Part shown: in pieces, positions 1-24,027 of the stretch | Layout of the letters: each line of letters opens with the position of its first letter | Numbering within the stretch: the first letter of the stretch is position 1 | Assembly: GCF_001625365.1 (NCBI RefSeq) | Contig: NZ_LJJF01000001.1 | Location: forward strand, 5,636,501 to 5,700,500 | Source of the DNA: Streptomyces sp. MJM8645 | GTDB lineage: Bacteria; Actinomycetota; Actinomycetes; Streptomycetales; Streptomycetaceae | Reading direction: 5' to 3' | Length of the DNA: 64,000 nt | Program-made: the position numbers and the translations under genes | Notes under the pieces: model-generated | The model's database searches: none | Seen by the model: only the letters and a program-made list of their open reading frames with translations | What the model was told of the DNA's origin: nothing

Positions 1-1
1 G

Positions 2-514
2 GGCCACGGCTGGGCCCGGTACGGCAACGGCGCCGACCGCTGGCTCGGCCTCGACGGCGTGGGCGCGGGCGCCACCTGCCACCTGCGGATCCAGCCGGAA
101 CGCGGCACCGTGATCGCCCTCCAGGCCGACTCCGCGGCCGGCCTCGGCGCCTGGCAGGACCTGCTGGCCCAGTTCCGGGCCGAGGGCGTGGACGTCGCCG
201 GCTACGCGCCGGGCCCCGCCGCCGGCGCCGCGCAGGACCTGTCGGACCGCGTCGGGCAGTGGGCCAACGGCGAGACCGTGTACCGGATCCGCCCCGGCGC
301 CGACACGGCGGACGGCGCACACCCCGGCGCCACCGTCCTGGTCGACGACGACGGGATGGAGTACGACCTGACCGGCCGAGGCGAGCGCTTCTTCGCCGCC
401 CGGCACCCGCGGCTGCCCGAGGTGGAACACCTCGGCCGCTTCCTGCTCGACCCGGAGACCGGGCGCGCGGACCACATGCAGTTCGGCGGCCGCGTCCTGC
501 GACGCGTCGCCTGA
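2..514 (+). CDS. PBP-type (SurE-like) peptide cyclase, C-terminal part
   Basis: Only the last 170 or so residues are in the window; the reading frame is open from base 2, so the N-terminus with the expected SxxK and YxN motifs lies upstream. The visible part starts with a GHGW-type strand and a Gly-rich strand (LDGVGAG) typical of the class C beta-lactamase/PBP fold. A separate C-terminal beta-rich domain follows (about residues 75-170), resembling the lipocalin-like domain of SurE-family cyclases. These free-standing enzymes release and head-to-tail cyclise nonribosomal peptides that end in a D-residue or Gly. The gene ends 18 bases before the first NRPS and is probably co-transcribed with it. 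The NRPS below lacks an integral TE and ends in an epimerase, which fits this role. Oddly, the usual HxG motif reads Leu-Asp-Gly here. A generic serine hydrolase is the alternative. Confidence 0.72.
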   Translation, partial: GHGWARYGNGADRWLGLDGVGAGATCHLRIQPERGTVIALQADSAAGLGAWQDLLAQFRAEGVDVAGYAPGPAAGAAQDLSDRVGQWANGETVYRIRPGADTADGAHPGATVLVDDDGMEYDLTGRGERFFAARHPRLPEVEHLGRFLLDPETGRADHMQFGGRVLRRVA

Positions 515-532
515 ACAGGCTGGAGAGCGAAC

Positions 533-3500
533 GTGACGATCACCAACGACAGTGTCCTGTCGCCGGCGCAGCAGCGCCTGTGGTTCCTGAACCGCTTCCA
601 GGAGGGCGCCGCCGGCCACACCCACACGGTGGCGCTGCGGCTGGCCGGCGGCCTGGGTCCGGAGCAGCTGCGTGCCGCGCTGGACGCCCTGGTCCGGCGG
701 CACCCGCTGCTGGGCACCGTGCACCGCGAGGCCGAGGGTCGCTGCCGCCCCGAACCCGCCCCCGACGGCGGGGCGTTCGCCGGGCTGCGGCCCGAGCCGG
801 TCGCCCCCGACGAGCTCGACGAGGCGCTGACCCGGGCGGCCGGCCAGGGCCTGGACCTCACCCGGGAGCCCCCGCTGCGGGCCCGGCTGCTGGCCACCGG
901 TCCGGACGCCCACGTGCTGGTCCTGACGGTGCACGAGATCGCGGCCGACGAGCGCTCGCTCGCCGTGATCGTCGACGACCTGGCCCGGGCGTACGCGGCG
1001 GCCACCGCCCCGGCCGCCCCCGGCGCGTCCGAGCCCGCCCCGCAGTACGCCGCGGCGGCCGCCGCCGACCGGGAGCTGAACGGCGCCCCCGAGCGGCCCA
1101 CCGAGCACGCCGCGGCCGAACTCGCCCACTGGCGCGCGGCCTTGGACGGCGCGCCGGCGCAGCTCGACCTGCCCGTCGACCGGCCGCGCCCGGCCGTCAC
1201 CCGCTACGCCGCCGACGAGTACCGCAGCGAGCTGGACGTCCCGCTGGCGGCGGCCCTCGCCGACCTGGCCGCCGACTGCGGCGCCGGCGTCGAGGCGGTG
1301 CTGCACGCCGCCGTCGTGGCGCTGCTGGGCCGCTTCGGCGCCGGCGCCGACGTCCCGCTGGTCGGCAGCCTGCCCGGCCGCGACGACGCCCGGCGCGCCG
1401 CCGTGGTCGGTCCGCTGGCCAACCCGGTGGTGCTGCGGGTCGTCCGCCGCCCCGGCGCCTCCTTCCGCGAGCTGGTCGGCGACTGCGCGGCGGTCGCCGA
1501 CACGGCCCGGCGCCACGGTGGCGTCCCGTTCGAGACCGTGGTCGGCGAGCTGCGGCCCGAGCGCGCGCTCAACCGCCACCCGCTGGCCCAGGTGGCCTTC
1601 GACCTCGCCGAGGACCTGCCCGCCCGCCTCCGCTTCGGCGCGCTCGACGCCCAGGTGGCCCAACTTCCCCGCCAGCACTCCCCGTTCGACCTCCAGCTGC
1701 GCTTTCGCAGCGCGCCCGACGGCTCCGGGCTGCGGCTGGCCGCGACCTTCAGCACCGAGCTGTTCGACCCGGCGACCGTGCGGCGGCTCACCGACGCGCT
1801 GCCGCGCCTGCTGGCCGCCGCCGTCGCCGCGCCGGACGCCGACCCGGACGGCTACGAGGTGCTGGACCCGGCCGAGCGGCACGCCCTGCTGACCGCGTGG
1901 AACGCCACCGACCGGCCGGTGCCCGACGCCGACGTCTCCGCACTGTTCCGGGCCCGGGCCGCCGCCCAGCCCGCGCGGACCGCCCTGATCGCCGGCGACA
2001 CCGTGCTCAGCTACGCCGAACTCGACGACCGGGCCGAGCGGCTGGCCGGCGAGCTGCGCCGCCACGGCGCCGCCCCGGGCCGGCTCGTCGCCCTGGCGCT
2101 GCCGCGCTCCGCCGACCTCGTCGTCGCCCTGCTCGCGGTGGCCCGCACCGGCGCCGCCTACGTGCCGCTCGACCCCGACTACCCGGCCGACCGGATCGGC
2201 TACATCCTCGACCACGCCGCCCCCTCGGCGCTGGTCACCGACAGCGCGACGGCCGGACGGCTGCCCGCCACCGCCGCCCACCGGCTGCTGCTGGACGACG
2301 AGGAGGTGCGCGCCAGGCTGGCGACGGAGCCCGCCGGGCCGCAGGGCCCCGCCGCGACCGCCGCCGACCCGGCCTACGTCATCTACACCTCCGGCTCCAC
2401 CGGCCGCCCCAAGGGCGTCGTCATCAGCCGCCACGCGCTGACCAACTTCCTGGTCTCGATGGCCGACCTCTTCCCGCTCGCCGCCGAGGACGTCTGGACC
2501 TCCGTCACCACGATCGCCTTCGACATCGCCGCCCTGGAGCTCTACCTGCCGCTGGTCGGCGGCGCCACCGTGGTCCTCGCCGACCGCGCGACCGTCACCG
2601 ACCCCGCCGGGCTGGGCGCCCTGGTCGGCCGCACCGGCACCACGATCATGCAAGCCACCCCCAGCCTCTGGCAGGCCCTGTGCGACGAAGTCCCGCAGGC
2701 GCTGCGCGGCCTGCGGATGCTGGTCGGCGGGGAGGCCCTGCCGGCCGCCCTCGCCGAGCGGATGCGCGCGCTCGGCAGCGAGGTCACCAACCTGTACGGG
2801 CCCACCGAGACCACCATCTGGTCCACCGCCGCCCGCCTGGACGACCGCCCCGGCGCGCCGACCATCGGCCGGCCGATCGGCAACACCCGGGTCCGGGTCC
2901 TCGACGAGGCGCTGCGCCTGGTGCCGATCGGCGCCGCCGGCGAGCTGTACATCGCCGGGGACGGCGTCGGCACCGGCTACCTGCACCGCGAGGACCTCAC
3001 CCGGGACCGCTTCCTGCCCGACCCGTACGGCGCCGAGGGCGAGCGCATGTACCGCACCGGCGACATCGTCCGCTGGGCCGCCGACGGCAACCTGGAGTAC
3101 GTCGGCCGCGCCGACTTCCAGCTGAAGGTCCGCGGCTTCCGGATCGAGCCCGGCGAGATCGACGCCGTCCTGGAGCGGCACCCCGCGGTGGCCCGCGCCG
3201 TCACCGTCGCCCGCGAGTACGGGGCCGGCGACACCCGGCTGGTCTCCTACGTGGTGCCGGCCGGCGAGGGCGGCGCCGACCCGGCCGAACTGCGCGCGCA
3301 CGCCGCCGCCACGCTGCCCGGCTACATGGTCCCGGCCGTGGTGGTGCCGATCCCCGAGATCCCGCTGACCCCCAACGGCAAGACCGACCGGGCCGCGCTC
3401 CCGGACCCGGGCACCGTCGCCGCCGGCAGCGGGCACGGGCCGCGCAGCGCCCGCGAGGAGCAGCTCTGCGACCTGTTCTGCGAGGTGCTCGGCGTCGCCT

Positions 3501-6500
3501 CGATCGGTGTCGAGGACAGCTTCTTCGACCTCGGCGGCCACTCCCTGCTCGCCACCCGGCTGATCGGGCGCATCCGCTCGGTGCTGGACGTCGAGGTGCC
3601 GATCCGCACCCTGTTCGAGTCGCCCACCGTCGCCGGGCTGGCCGGCCGGCTGGGCAGCGAGCCCGCCCGCCGGGCCGGACTGGTGCCGGTCGGCCGCGAC
3701 CGGCCGCTGCCGCTCTCCTACGGCCAGCAGCGGCTCTGGTTCCTGTACGACTACGAGTCCCAGGGCACCGAGTACAACTCGCCGCTCGGCCTGCGGCTGA
3801 CCGGGCCGCTCGACCGGGACGCCCTCGGGCGCGCCGTCGACGCCCTGGTGGCCCGGCACGAGGCGCTGCGCACCACCTTCGCCACCGAGGGCGGCCAGGG
3901 CGTGCAGGTCGTCCACGCCCCCGGCCACCGGCCGGTGCGCTTCACCGACCTCGCGGCCGAGGGGCGCGTCGACGACCTCGACCAGCTGCTGCGCACCGAG
4001 CTGAGCCGCTCCTTCGACCTGCGCGGCGGCCCGCTGCTGCGCCCCTGGCTGATCCGGCTGGCCGACGCCGAGCACCTGCTCGTCCTCGACATGCACCACG
4101 TCGTCACCGACGGCTGGTCCAAGGAGGTGATGGCCCGCGAGCTCGTCGCCCTGCTCGGCCAGGAGGCCACCGGACGGCCCGCCGCGCTGAGTGAACTGCC
4201 TTTGCAGTACGCCGACTTCGCGGTGCACCAGCACGGCGAGCGGGGCGCCCGGGAGGCCGCCGACCTCGCCTACTGGAAGCGCCGGCTGGACGGCGTGGTG
4301 CCGCTGGAGCTGCCGACCGACCGGCCCAGGCCCGCCACCCGCGCCACCCGGGGCGCCGGCCACCCCTTCGAGCTGAGCCCCGAGCTGGTGGCCGCCCTCA
4401 CCCGGCTCTGCCGCCGGGAGGGCGTCACCCTGTTCACCGTCCTCACGGCGGGCGTCCAGCTGCTGCTGTCCCGGTACGCGCGCCAGCGCGACATCGCCGT
4501 CGGCACCATCGTCTCCGGCCGCGAGCACAGCGAACTGGAGGACGTGCTCGGCTTCTTCGTCAACACGCTGGTGCTGCGCTCCCGGACCACCCCCGACACG
4601 ACCGTCGGCGCCTTCCTGGCCGACGTCCGGCAGGGCGTGCTGGAGGCCTTCACCCACCAGCACCTGCCGTACGACCGGCTGATCGACGAGCTCAAGCCGG
4701 ACCGCGACCCCAGCCGCACCCCGCTGATCCAGGCCGCGCTGATGCTCAAGCGGGCCCAGGACGCGCTGCCCGGCCCCGACGGCCTGCGGGTCGAGGAGAG
4801 CGCCCTGCCGCGGATGCACGCGCTGTTCGACATCGGCTTCGAGTTCGAGGAGCGCGACGGGCGGCTCGGCGGCCTGGTCGAGTACAGCACGGCGCTCTTC
4901 GACCCGGAGACCGTCGCCCGGACCGCCCGCCACCTCACCGTGCTGCTGGAGGGCATGGCGGCGGCCGACCCGGACCGGCTCGTCGACGAGCTGCCGCTGA
5001 TGGACGAGCAGGAACGCCGGCTGGTCACCACCGGCTGGAACGCCACCGCGACCGGCGCCCGGTTCCACACGGCGACCATCCACGGCCTGGTCGCCGACCA
5101 GGCCCGGCGCACCCCGGACGCCGCGGCCGTCACCACCGAGGACCGCAGCCTGACCTTCGCCGAACTCGACGCGCTGACGGACGCGCTGGCCCACCGGCTG
5201 GCCGACCGCGGCGTCGGCCCGGGCAGCGTCGTCGGCGTCCGGACCCGGCGCGCCGCCGAGATGACGATCGCCCAGCTCGCCGTGCTCAAGGCCGGCGCCG
5301 CCTACCTGCCGCTCGACCCCGAACTGCCCGACGACCGGACGGTCTACGTGCTCCAGGACGCCGGGGTGCCGGTGCTCCTCACCCAGCGCGACCTGCCCGG
5401 GCCCGAGGCGCCGGAAGGCGTCGAGGTGCTGTACGTCGAGGACACCGGGCCCGGCACGCACGACGGGCCGCCCGAGGTCGCCGTCGGCCCGTCCGACCTC
5501 GCGTACGTGATCTACACCTCGGGCTCCACCGGCAAGGCCAAGGGCGTGCTGATCGAGCACCGCGGCGTGGTCAACCTGTGCGACTGGTACCGGGACTTCT
5601 TCGACGCCGGGCCCGGCGACCGGGCCACCCAGATGGTGCCGCCCGGCTTCGATCCGACGGTGCTGGAGCAGTGGGGCGCCCTCGCCTGCGGCGTGGAGAT
5701 CCGGTTCGCCTCCGACCGTGTCCTGGAGGACCCGCACCTGCTCGCCGGCTGGATCGTCGAGCAGGGGATCACCCTCATCCTCATCCCGGCCCCGCGCCTG
5801 GAGGGCCTGCTCGACCAGCCCGCGCTCCACCAGGGCCGGGTGCGCCACATCCTCACCGGCGCCGACGTGGTGCGCCGCCGGCTGCCGCGCGGCTCCGCGA
5901 TGGCGCTGTCCAACCTGTACGGCCCGACCGAGACCACCGTGCTCACCACCGGCACGGTGCTGGAGGCGGAGGAGGACGCCCCGGTCGGGCGGCTGCCCTC
6001 GATCGGCCGGCCCATCGCCAACACCACCGGCTACGTGCTCGACGAGCACCGCGAGCCCGTCCCGGTGGGCGTGCCCGGCGAACTGTACGTCGGCGGCGCC
6101 GGGGTGGCCCGCGGCTACCTGGGCCGCCCGGAGCTCACCGAGGAGCGGTTCGTCCCGGACCACCTCGCCGCGACCGCCGGCGCGAGGCTCTACCGCACCG
6201 GCGACCTGGTCCGCTGGCTGCCCGACGGCACGCTCGAATTCCTCGGGCGGATCGACAACCAGGTCAAGGTGCGCGGCTACCGGATCGAGCTGGGCGAGAT
6301 CGAGACCGCGCTGCTCGACGACGAGAGCGTCGAGCAGACCGCGGTGGTCGCCCGGACCAAGCCGTCCGGGCAGACCGTGCTGACCGGCTACGTGGTGCCC
6401 GCGGACGGCGCCGCCGACCCGGAGAAGATCCGGGACCGGCTCGCCGAGCGGCTGCCCGGCTACATGGTCCCGCCGGTCGTCATCGTCCTGGACGCGTTCC

Positions 6501-6873
6501 CGATGACCACGAGCGGCAAGATCGACCGGCGGGCCCTGCCGGAGCCGGAGGAGCAGCGGCCGGCCGCCGAGCCCACCGCGCCCCGGGACGAGACCGAGGC
6601 GGCGCTGGCCGGGATCTGGGCCGAGGTGCTGGGTGTGCCCGTCGTGGGGGCCGAGGACAACGTCTTCGACCACGGCGCCAACTCGGTGCTCACCCTCCAG
6701 GTCACCGCCCGGATCCGGGAGGTGTTCGGCGTCGGGGTCTCGGCCCGGCACGTGTTCGCCGCCCGCACCGTGGCGGCCCTCGCGGACCAGGTCCGCAAGC
6801 AAGTACTCGAAGACGTGCGCCGGACACCGGCGGACCGGACGACGACGCGCGGTGGCGCGCGGGGGAGCAACCG

Positions 6874-6877
<4 letters not shown>
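533..6877 (+). CDS. NRPS, modules 1-2 (C°-A-T-C-A-T)
   Basis: A 2114-residue NRPS with a GTG start preceded by GGAGAG. Domains: C° (about 9-430), A1 (460-960), T1 (Ser near 1003, GGHS), C2 (1058-1490, HHVVTDG), A2 (1500-2000), T2 (Ser near 2045, unusual GANS). The first C domain reads H134-E135-I-A-A-D-E where active C domains have HHxxxDG. The catalytic second histidine is therefore Glu, and this domain is probably inactive. The A1 pocket reads D-I-L-Q-V-G-L-I-W, very close to the known Gly code DILQLGLIW, so Gly is likely the first residue. The A2 pocket reads about D-P-L-L-L-G-L-V-L, which I cannot assign. Neither module has an E domain, so residue 2 is expected to be L. The stop overlaps the next NRPS start by four bases (ATGA), implying translational coupling. 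Confidence 0.95.
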
Positions 6878-19350
<12,473 letters not shown>

Positions 19351-19361
19351 GGGCAACCGAC

Positions 19362-22300
19362 ATGAGTGAAACCCAGACGTCCACGTCCCGCGAGGACCGC
19401 ATAGCGGCCCTGCCCGAGCACCTGCGGGCCCTGCTGCGGGACCGCCTGGCGGGCACCGAGACGCCCGCCCCCGAGGCCGCCGCGAGCACCGCGCTGCGCC
19501 CCGCCGACCGCGACCGCCCGCTGCCGATGTCCTTCGCCCAGCAGCGGATGTGGTTCCTGTACGAGTTCGACCCGGAGTCGGTCGGCTACAACTCCTCCTT
19601 CGCGCTGCGGCTGCGCGGCGACCTCGACCGCGCCGCGCTGCAGGGCGCGCTGGCCGCCGTCGTCGACCGGCACGAGGCGCTGCGCACCACCTACGACCAG
19701 GTGGACGGCGTCCCGGTGCAGGTCCCGCACCCGAGCGTGGACATCCCGCTGCCGGTCGTGGAGGCCGGCGGCGGGACGCCCGAGGAGCGGGAGGAGGAAC
19801 TGCTGAGACTGGTCCGCGAGGAGGCCGGCCGGCCCTTCGACCTGCGCACCGGCCCGGTGCTGCGGACCCTCCTCGTCCGGCTCTCCGACCGCGAGCACGT
19901 GCTCGTCCTGAGCATCCACCACATCGCGCACGACGGCTGGTCGCTGTCGATCGTCACCCGCGAGCTGGGCCAGTACTACGCGGCCGCGCTCCAGGGGCGC
20001 GAACCCGACCTGCCCGCGACGGGGCCGCAGTACGCGGACTACTCGGTGTGGCAGCGCGAGCGGGCCTCCGGCGGGCGGCTCGACGAGCAGCTCGACTACT
20101 GGCGCGAGCAGCTCGACGGCGTCCCCGTGCTGGAGCTGCCGACCGACCGGCAGCGCCCCGCCGTGCCCACCGGGGCGGGCGCCTTCCACGAGTTCAGCGT
20201 CCCGGCGGAGACCGTCGCCGGGCTGCGCGAGCTCACCGAGTCCGCCGCGGCGACGCTGTTCATGACGCTCACCGCGGCCACCCAGCTGCTGCTGGCCCGG
20301 CTCTCCCGGCAGGAGGACGTCGCGATCGGCACCCCGGTGGCCGGCCGTGACGAGCCCGAACTCGCCGACCTGGTCGGCCTGTTCCTCAACACCCTGGTGC
20401 TGCGCGCCCGGATCGAGCCGGGCCTGGGCTTCCGGGACTTCCTGGGCCAGGTCCGCGACACCGTGCTGGCCGGCTTCGACCACGCGGAGGTCCCATTCGA
20501 ACGGGTGGTGGACGCCGTCCAGCCCGAGCGCGACCCCAGCCGGATGCCGCTCGCCCAGGTACTCATCGTCCTGCAGAACGCCCCCGAGGCGACCCTCGAC
20601 CTGCCCGGGCTGACCATGGAGCAGCTCGCCCTGCCGCAGGCGAGCACCGGCTTCGACCTCGTGGTGGCCTTCGAGGAGCGCCCCGACGGCAGCCTCTGGT
20701 CCGCCCTGGAGTACAGCACCGACCTGTACGACGAGGCCACGGTGCGCCGCTTCGCCGGCCACCTGACCACCCTGCTCGGCTCGATCGCCGCCGACCCCGA
20801 CCAGGAGCTGGGCCGGCTCGACCTGCTCGACCCGAAGCAGCACAACCGGCTCACCGTGGACTGGGCCCGCAACCCGGTGGCCTTCCCCGAACAGGACCCG
20901 GTGCACCTGCTGGTGGCCAAGCGGGCCGCCGAACGCCCCGACGGCCTCGCGGTGGTGCGCGGCGACGAGCGCCTCAGCTACGCCGAACTCGACCGCCGGG
21001 CCGGGCTGTTGGCCGAGCTGCTGCGCTCCCGCGGCACCCGCCCCGGCGACGTCGTCGGCGTGTGCTGCGAGCGCGGCCCCGACCAGGTGGCCGCCACCCT
21101 CGCGGTGCTCAAGGCCGGCGCCGCCTTCCTGCCGCTGAACCCGCGCTTCCCGGCCGCCCGCCGGGAGCTGATGCTGGCCGAGACCGGCGCCCGGTTCGTC
21201 TTCACCGAACGCGCGCTGGCCGCCGACGCGGGCGAGTCCGCCGCCGAGCCGCTGATCCTGGAGGACCTGCGCCCGCAGCTCGACGCGCACACCGGACCGG
21301 TGCCCGAGGGAGACCGGGTGGGGCCGGACGCGCTCGCCTACATCGTCTACACCTCCGGCTCCACCGGGACGCCCAAGGGCGTGCTGCTGGGCCACGGCGG
21401 CCTGACCAACGTCGTCAACGCCTCCCGGCTGATCGTCGGCACCGGCCCCGAGAACACGGTGACCCAGCTCTCCTCGCCCAGCTTCGACGGCGCGGTCTGG
21501 GAGACCTTCCTCGCCCTCGTCTCCGGCGCGGCGCTCGCCCTCCCGGCGAACGAGTCCGAGGCGCTGGGCAGCGAGCAGCTGCGCGCCATGGCGGGAGGCC
21601 GGCCCACCGTCCTCGCGCTGCCGCCCGCGGCCCTCGCGGCGGTCGAGCCCGAGGCGCTGCCCGCCGGCTCGGTGGTGCTCGCCGTCGGCGACCGCTGCCC
21701 GGTCGGCCTGGCCCGCAAGTGGTCGCGGGTGCACCGCTTCATCAACGGCTACGGCCCGACCGAGAACACCGTCGGCGCCACCATGTTCGAGGTCCAGGAC
21801 GAGGAGGCCGGCAGCCGGCTGTCGATCGGCCGGCCGCTGCCCAACACCGAGGTCTACCTGCTGGACCCGCACGGCAACCCGGTGCCGCCCGCCGTCACCG
21901 GCGAGATCCACCTCGGCGGCCGCGGCGTCGCCCAGGGCTACCTGGGCCGCCCGGAGCTGACCGAGCAGCGGTTCGTCCCGCACCCCTTCGCGGACGACGC
22001 CGGGGCCCGGCTCTACCGCACCGGCGACCTCGGCGCCTGGCTGCCCGACGGGCGGATCGACTTCCGCGGCCGGGCCGACGACCAGGTCAAGATCCGCGGC
22101 TTCCGGGTCGAGCCCGGCGAGATCGAGTCGGCCATGCAGCGCCACCCCGCGGTCGACCAGGCCGCCGTGGTGGTCCGCGAGAGCGACCGCGGCAAGCAGC
22201 TCGTCGGCTACCTGGTCGCCGCGCCCGGCCGCGACCGGGGCGAGGCGGTCCGCGAGGTCCGCGAGGCCCTGACCGAGGAACTGCCCGCCTTCATGGTGCC

Positions 22301-23972
22301 GGCCGCGCTGATCCCGATGGACGCGATGCCGCTCACCACCAACGGCAAGGTCGACCGGGACGCCCTGCCGGACGCCCGGGAGGCCCTGACCAGGGTCTCC
22401 ACCCCGCCGAAGGGCCCGGTGGAGACGGCGCTGGCCGAGGTGTTCCGCTCGGTGCTGGGCATCGAGGACGTGGGCGCCGAGGACGACTTCTTCCTGCTCG
22501 GCGGCGACTCCATCCTCTCCACCCAGGTGGTCGCCCGGGCCCGCCAGGAGGGCCTGCACTTCACCGCCCGGGACCTCTTCCAGCACAAGACCGTCGCCGC
22601 GCTCGCCAAGGCCGCCGGGACGGGGGAGAGCGGGCCGGCCGAGGAGGACCCGTACGCCACCGGGCCCGTGCCGCTGACCGCCGTGCAGCAGTGGTTCTTC
22701 GAGCACCACACCGTCAACCCGGGCCACTTCAACCAGTCGCTGCTGTTCGAGCTCGTCCCGGGCGCCGACACCGAGGCCCTGCGCGCCGCCCTGGCCGCGC
22801 TGGTCGGGCAGCACGACATGCTGCGCGCCCGCTACACCCGCGACGCCGAGGGCGCCTGGTCCCAGGAGGTGGCGGCCGAGGCCGACGGCTGCTGGGACTT
22901 CCAGCGGCTCGACCTCGCCGGGGCGCCGGACGCCGAGGAGCGCGCCACCGAGGCGTTCCGGCAGGCCCAGAGCGGCCTGCGGCTGGCCGACGGGCCGCTG
23001 CTGCGCGCGGTCCTGGCCGACCTGGGGCCGGACCGCCCGGCCCGGCTGTTCCTCACCGCGCACCACCTGGTGGTCGACGGCGTCTCCTGGCGCATCCTGC
23101 TCGACGACCTGCGCTCCGCCTACGCCGACCTGGCGGCCGGCCGGCCCGCCCGGCCCGCCGCGCGTTCCACCTCCTTCGGCCAGTGGTCCCGCCGACTGCG
23201 CGAGCACGCCCTGACCGGCGGCTTCGACGACGAGCTGGCGCACTGGCGGTCGCTGCCCGAGCCCGCCGGGGAGCCCCTGGACACCGGCCGGTTCGGCGAC
23301 CGCCGCACCGCGCGGCACACCCTGACCGGGGACGAGACGGAGGCGCTGCTGCGCCGGGTGCCCGGCGTGCTGCGCGCGCAGGTCCACGAGGTGCTGCTGA
23401 CCGCCCTCGCCCAGGCGCTCGCCGCCCAGGGCCACGCCGGCGACGGCGGCACCGTGATCGACCTGGAGGGGCACGGCCGCGAGGAGATCCTGGACGGCGT
23501 CGACCTGTCCCGCACCGTCGGCTGGTTCACCACGATCTACCCGGTGCTGCTCGACGTGCCCGCGGAGCTGGCGCCGACCGCCGCCGTCCGGGTGGCCAAG
23601 CGCCGGCTGCGGGCCGTCCCGCGCCGCGGCATCGGCCACGGCGTCCTGCGGCTGGCGGCGGCCGCCGAGGCCCGGGAGGACCTGCTGGTCCCCGCGCCCA
23701 AGGCCCGGATCGGCTTCAACTACCTCGGCCAGTGGGACAACCAGCTGCCCGAGGGGGACCGGCTGATCCTGCGCCACCTGGACCACGGCGGCGGCGACCA
23801 CGAGCCGGGCGAGACCCGCACCTACGAGCTGGACGTCGCCGCCGCGGTCGAGGGCGGCCGGATGGAGCTGTCCTGCGTGTACGCGGGCGGCCGGTTCGAC
23901 GAGGCGGCGGCCACCGCCCTGCTCCAGCGCATGCACGAGGCCCTGCGCGAGATCGTCCGGGCCTGCGGATGA
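19362..23972 (+). CDS. NRPS, module 6 (C-A-T-E), no thioesterase
   Basis: A 1536-residue single module starting 11 bases after the previous stop. Domains: an N-terminal linker, C (52-493, HHIAHDG), A (513-1010), T (Ser near 1050, GGDS) and E (1103-1533, HHLVVDGVSW, EGHGREE, NYLGQW). The A pocket reads about D-G-W-A-A-G-G-V-G. The many small residues imply a large cavity, consistent with a bulky aromatic such as tryptophan or chlorotryptophan; a halogenase gene lies 1.1 kb downstream. As an epimerase is the last domain and no TE follows, the finished chain would end in a D-residue and needs an enzyme in trans for release. The truncated PBP-type cyclase at the window start is the obvious candidate. 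Assignment of module and domains is firm; the substrate is inferred. Confidence 0.94.
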   Translation: MSETQTSTSREDRIAALPEHLRALLRDRLAGTETPAPEAAASTALRPADRDRPLPMSFAQQRMWFLYEFDPESVGYNSSFALRLRGDLDRAALQGALAAVVDRHEALRTTYDQVDGVPVQVPHPSVDIPLPVVEAGGGTPEEREEELLRLVREEAGRPFDLRTGPVLRTLLVRLSDREHVLVLSIHHIAHDGWSLSIVTRELGQYYAAALQGREPDLPATGPQYADYSVWQRERASGGRLDEQLDYWREQLDGVPVLELPTDRQRPAVPTGAGAFHEFSVPAETVAGLRELTESAAATLFMTLTAATQLLLARLSRQEDVAIGTPVAGRDEPELADLVGLFLNTLVLRARIEPGLGFRDFLGQVRDTVLAGFDHAEVPFERVVDAVQPERDPSRMPLAQVLIVLQNAPEATLDLPGLTMEQLALPQASTGFDLVVAFEERPDGSLWSALEYSTDLYDEATVRRFAGHLTTLLGSIAADPDQELGRLDLLDPKQHNRLTVDWARNPVAFPEQDPVHLLVAKRAAERPDGLAVVRGDERLSYAELDRRAGLLAELLRSRGTRPGDVVGVCCERGPDQVAATLAVLKAGAAFLPLNPRFPAARRELMLAETGARFVFTERALAADAGESAAEPLILEDLRPQLDAHTGPVPEGDRVGPDALAYIVYTSGSTGTPKGVLLGHGGLTNVVNASRLIVGTGPENTVTQLSSPSFDGAVWETFLALVSGAALALPANESEALGSEQLRAMAGGRPTVLALPPAALAAVEPEALPAGSVVLAVGDRCPVGLARKWSRVHRFINGYGPTENTVGATMFEVQDEEAGSRLSIGRPLPNTEVYLLDPHGNPVPPAVTGEIHLGGRGVAQGYLGRPELTEQRFVPHPFADDAGARLYRTGDLGAWLPDGRIDFRGRADDQVKIRGFRVEPGEIESAMQRHPAVDQAAVVVRESDRGKQLVGYLVAAPGRDRGEAVREVREALTEELPAFMVPAALIPMDAMPLTTNGKVDRDALPDAREALTRVSTPPKGPVETALAEVFRSVLGIEDVGAEDDFFLLGGDSILSTQVVARARQEGLHFTARDLFQHKTVAALAKAAGTGESGPAEEDPYATGPVPLTAVQQWFFEHHTVNPGHFNQSLLFELVPGADTEALRAALAALVGQHDMLRARYTRDAEGAWSQEVAAEADGCWDFQRLDLAGAPDAEERATEAFRQAQSGLRLADGPLLRAVLADLGPDRPARLFLTAHHLVVDGVSWRILLDDLRSAYADLAAGRPARPAARSTSFGQWSRRLREHALTGGFDDELAHWRSLPEPAGEPLDTGRFGDRRTARHTLTGDETEALLRRVPGVLRAQVHEVLLTALAQALAAQGHAGDGGTVIDLEGHGREEILDGVDLSRTVGWFTTIYPVLLDVPAELAPTAAVRVAKRRLRAVPRRGIGHGVLRLAAAAEAREDLLVPAPKARIGFNYLGQWDNQLPEGDRLILRHLDHGGGDHEPGETRTYELDVAAAVEGGRMELSCVYAGGRFDEAAATALLQRMHEALREIVRACG

Positions 23973-24027
23973 CCGGCCGGGCCGGTACGGACACGGCCCC
24001 GCGGGGCCGACGGAAGGAAGTGACCGT

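Noticed and set aside
6655..6700. Broken T domain in module 2 (GANS instead of GGxS)
   Set aside because: The phosphopantetheine-bearing Ser and its surroundings are kept, so it is likely only a variant.
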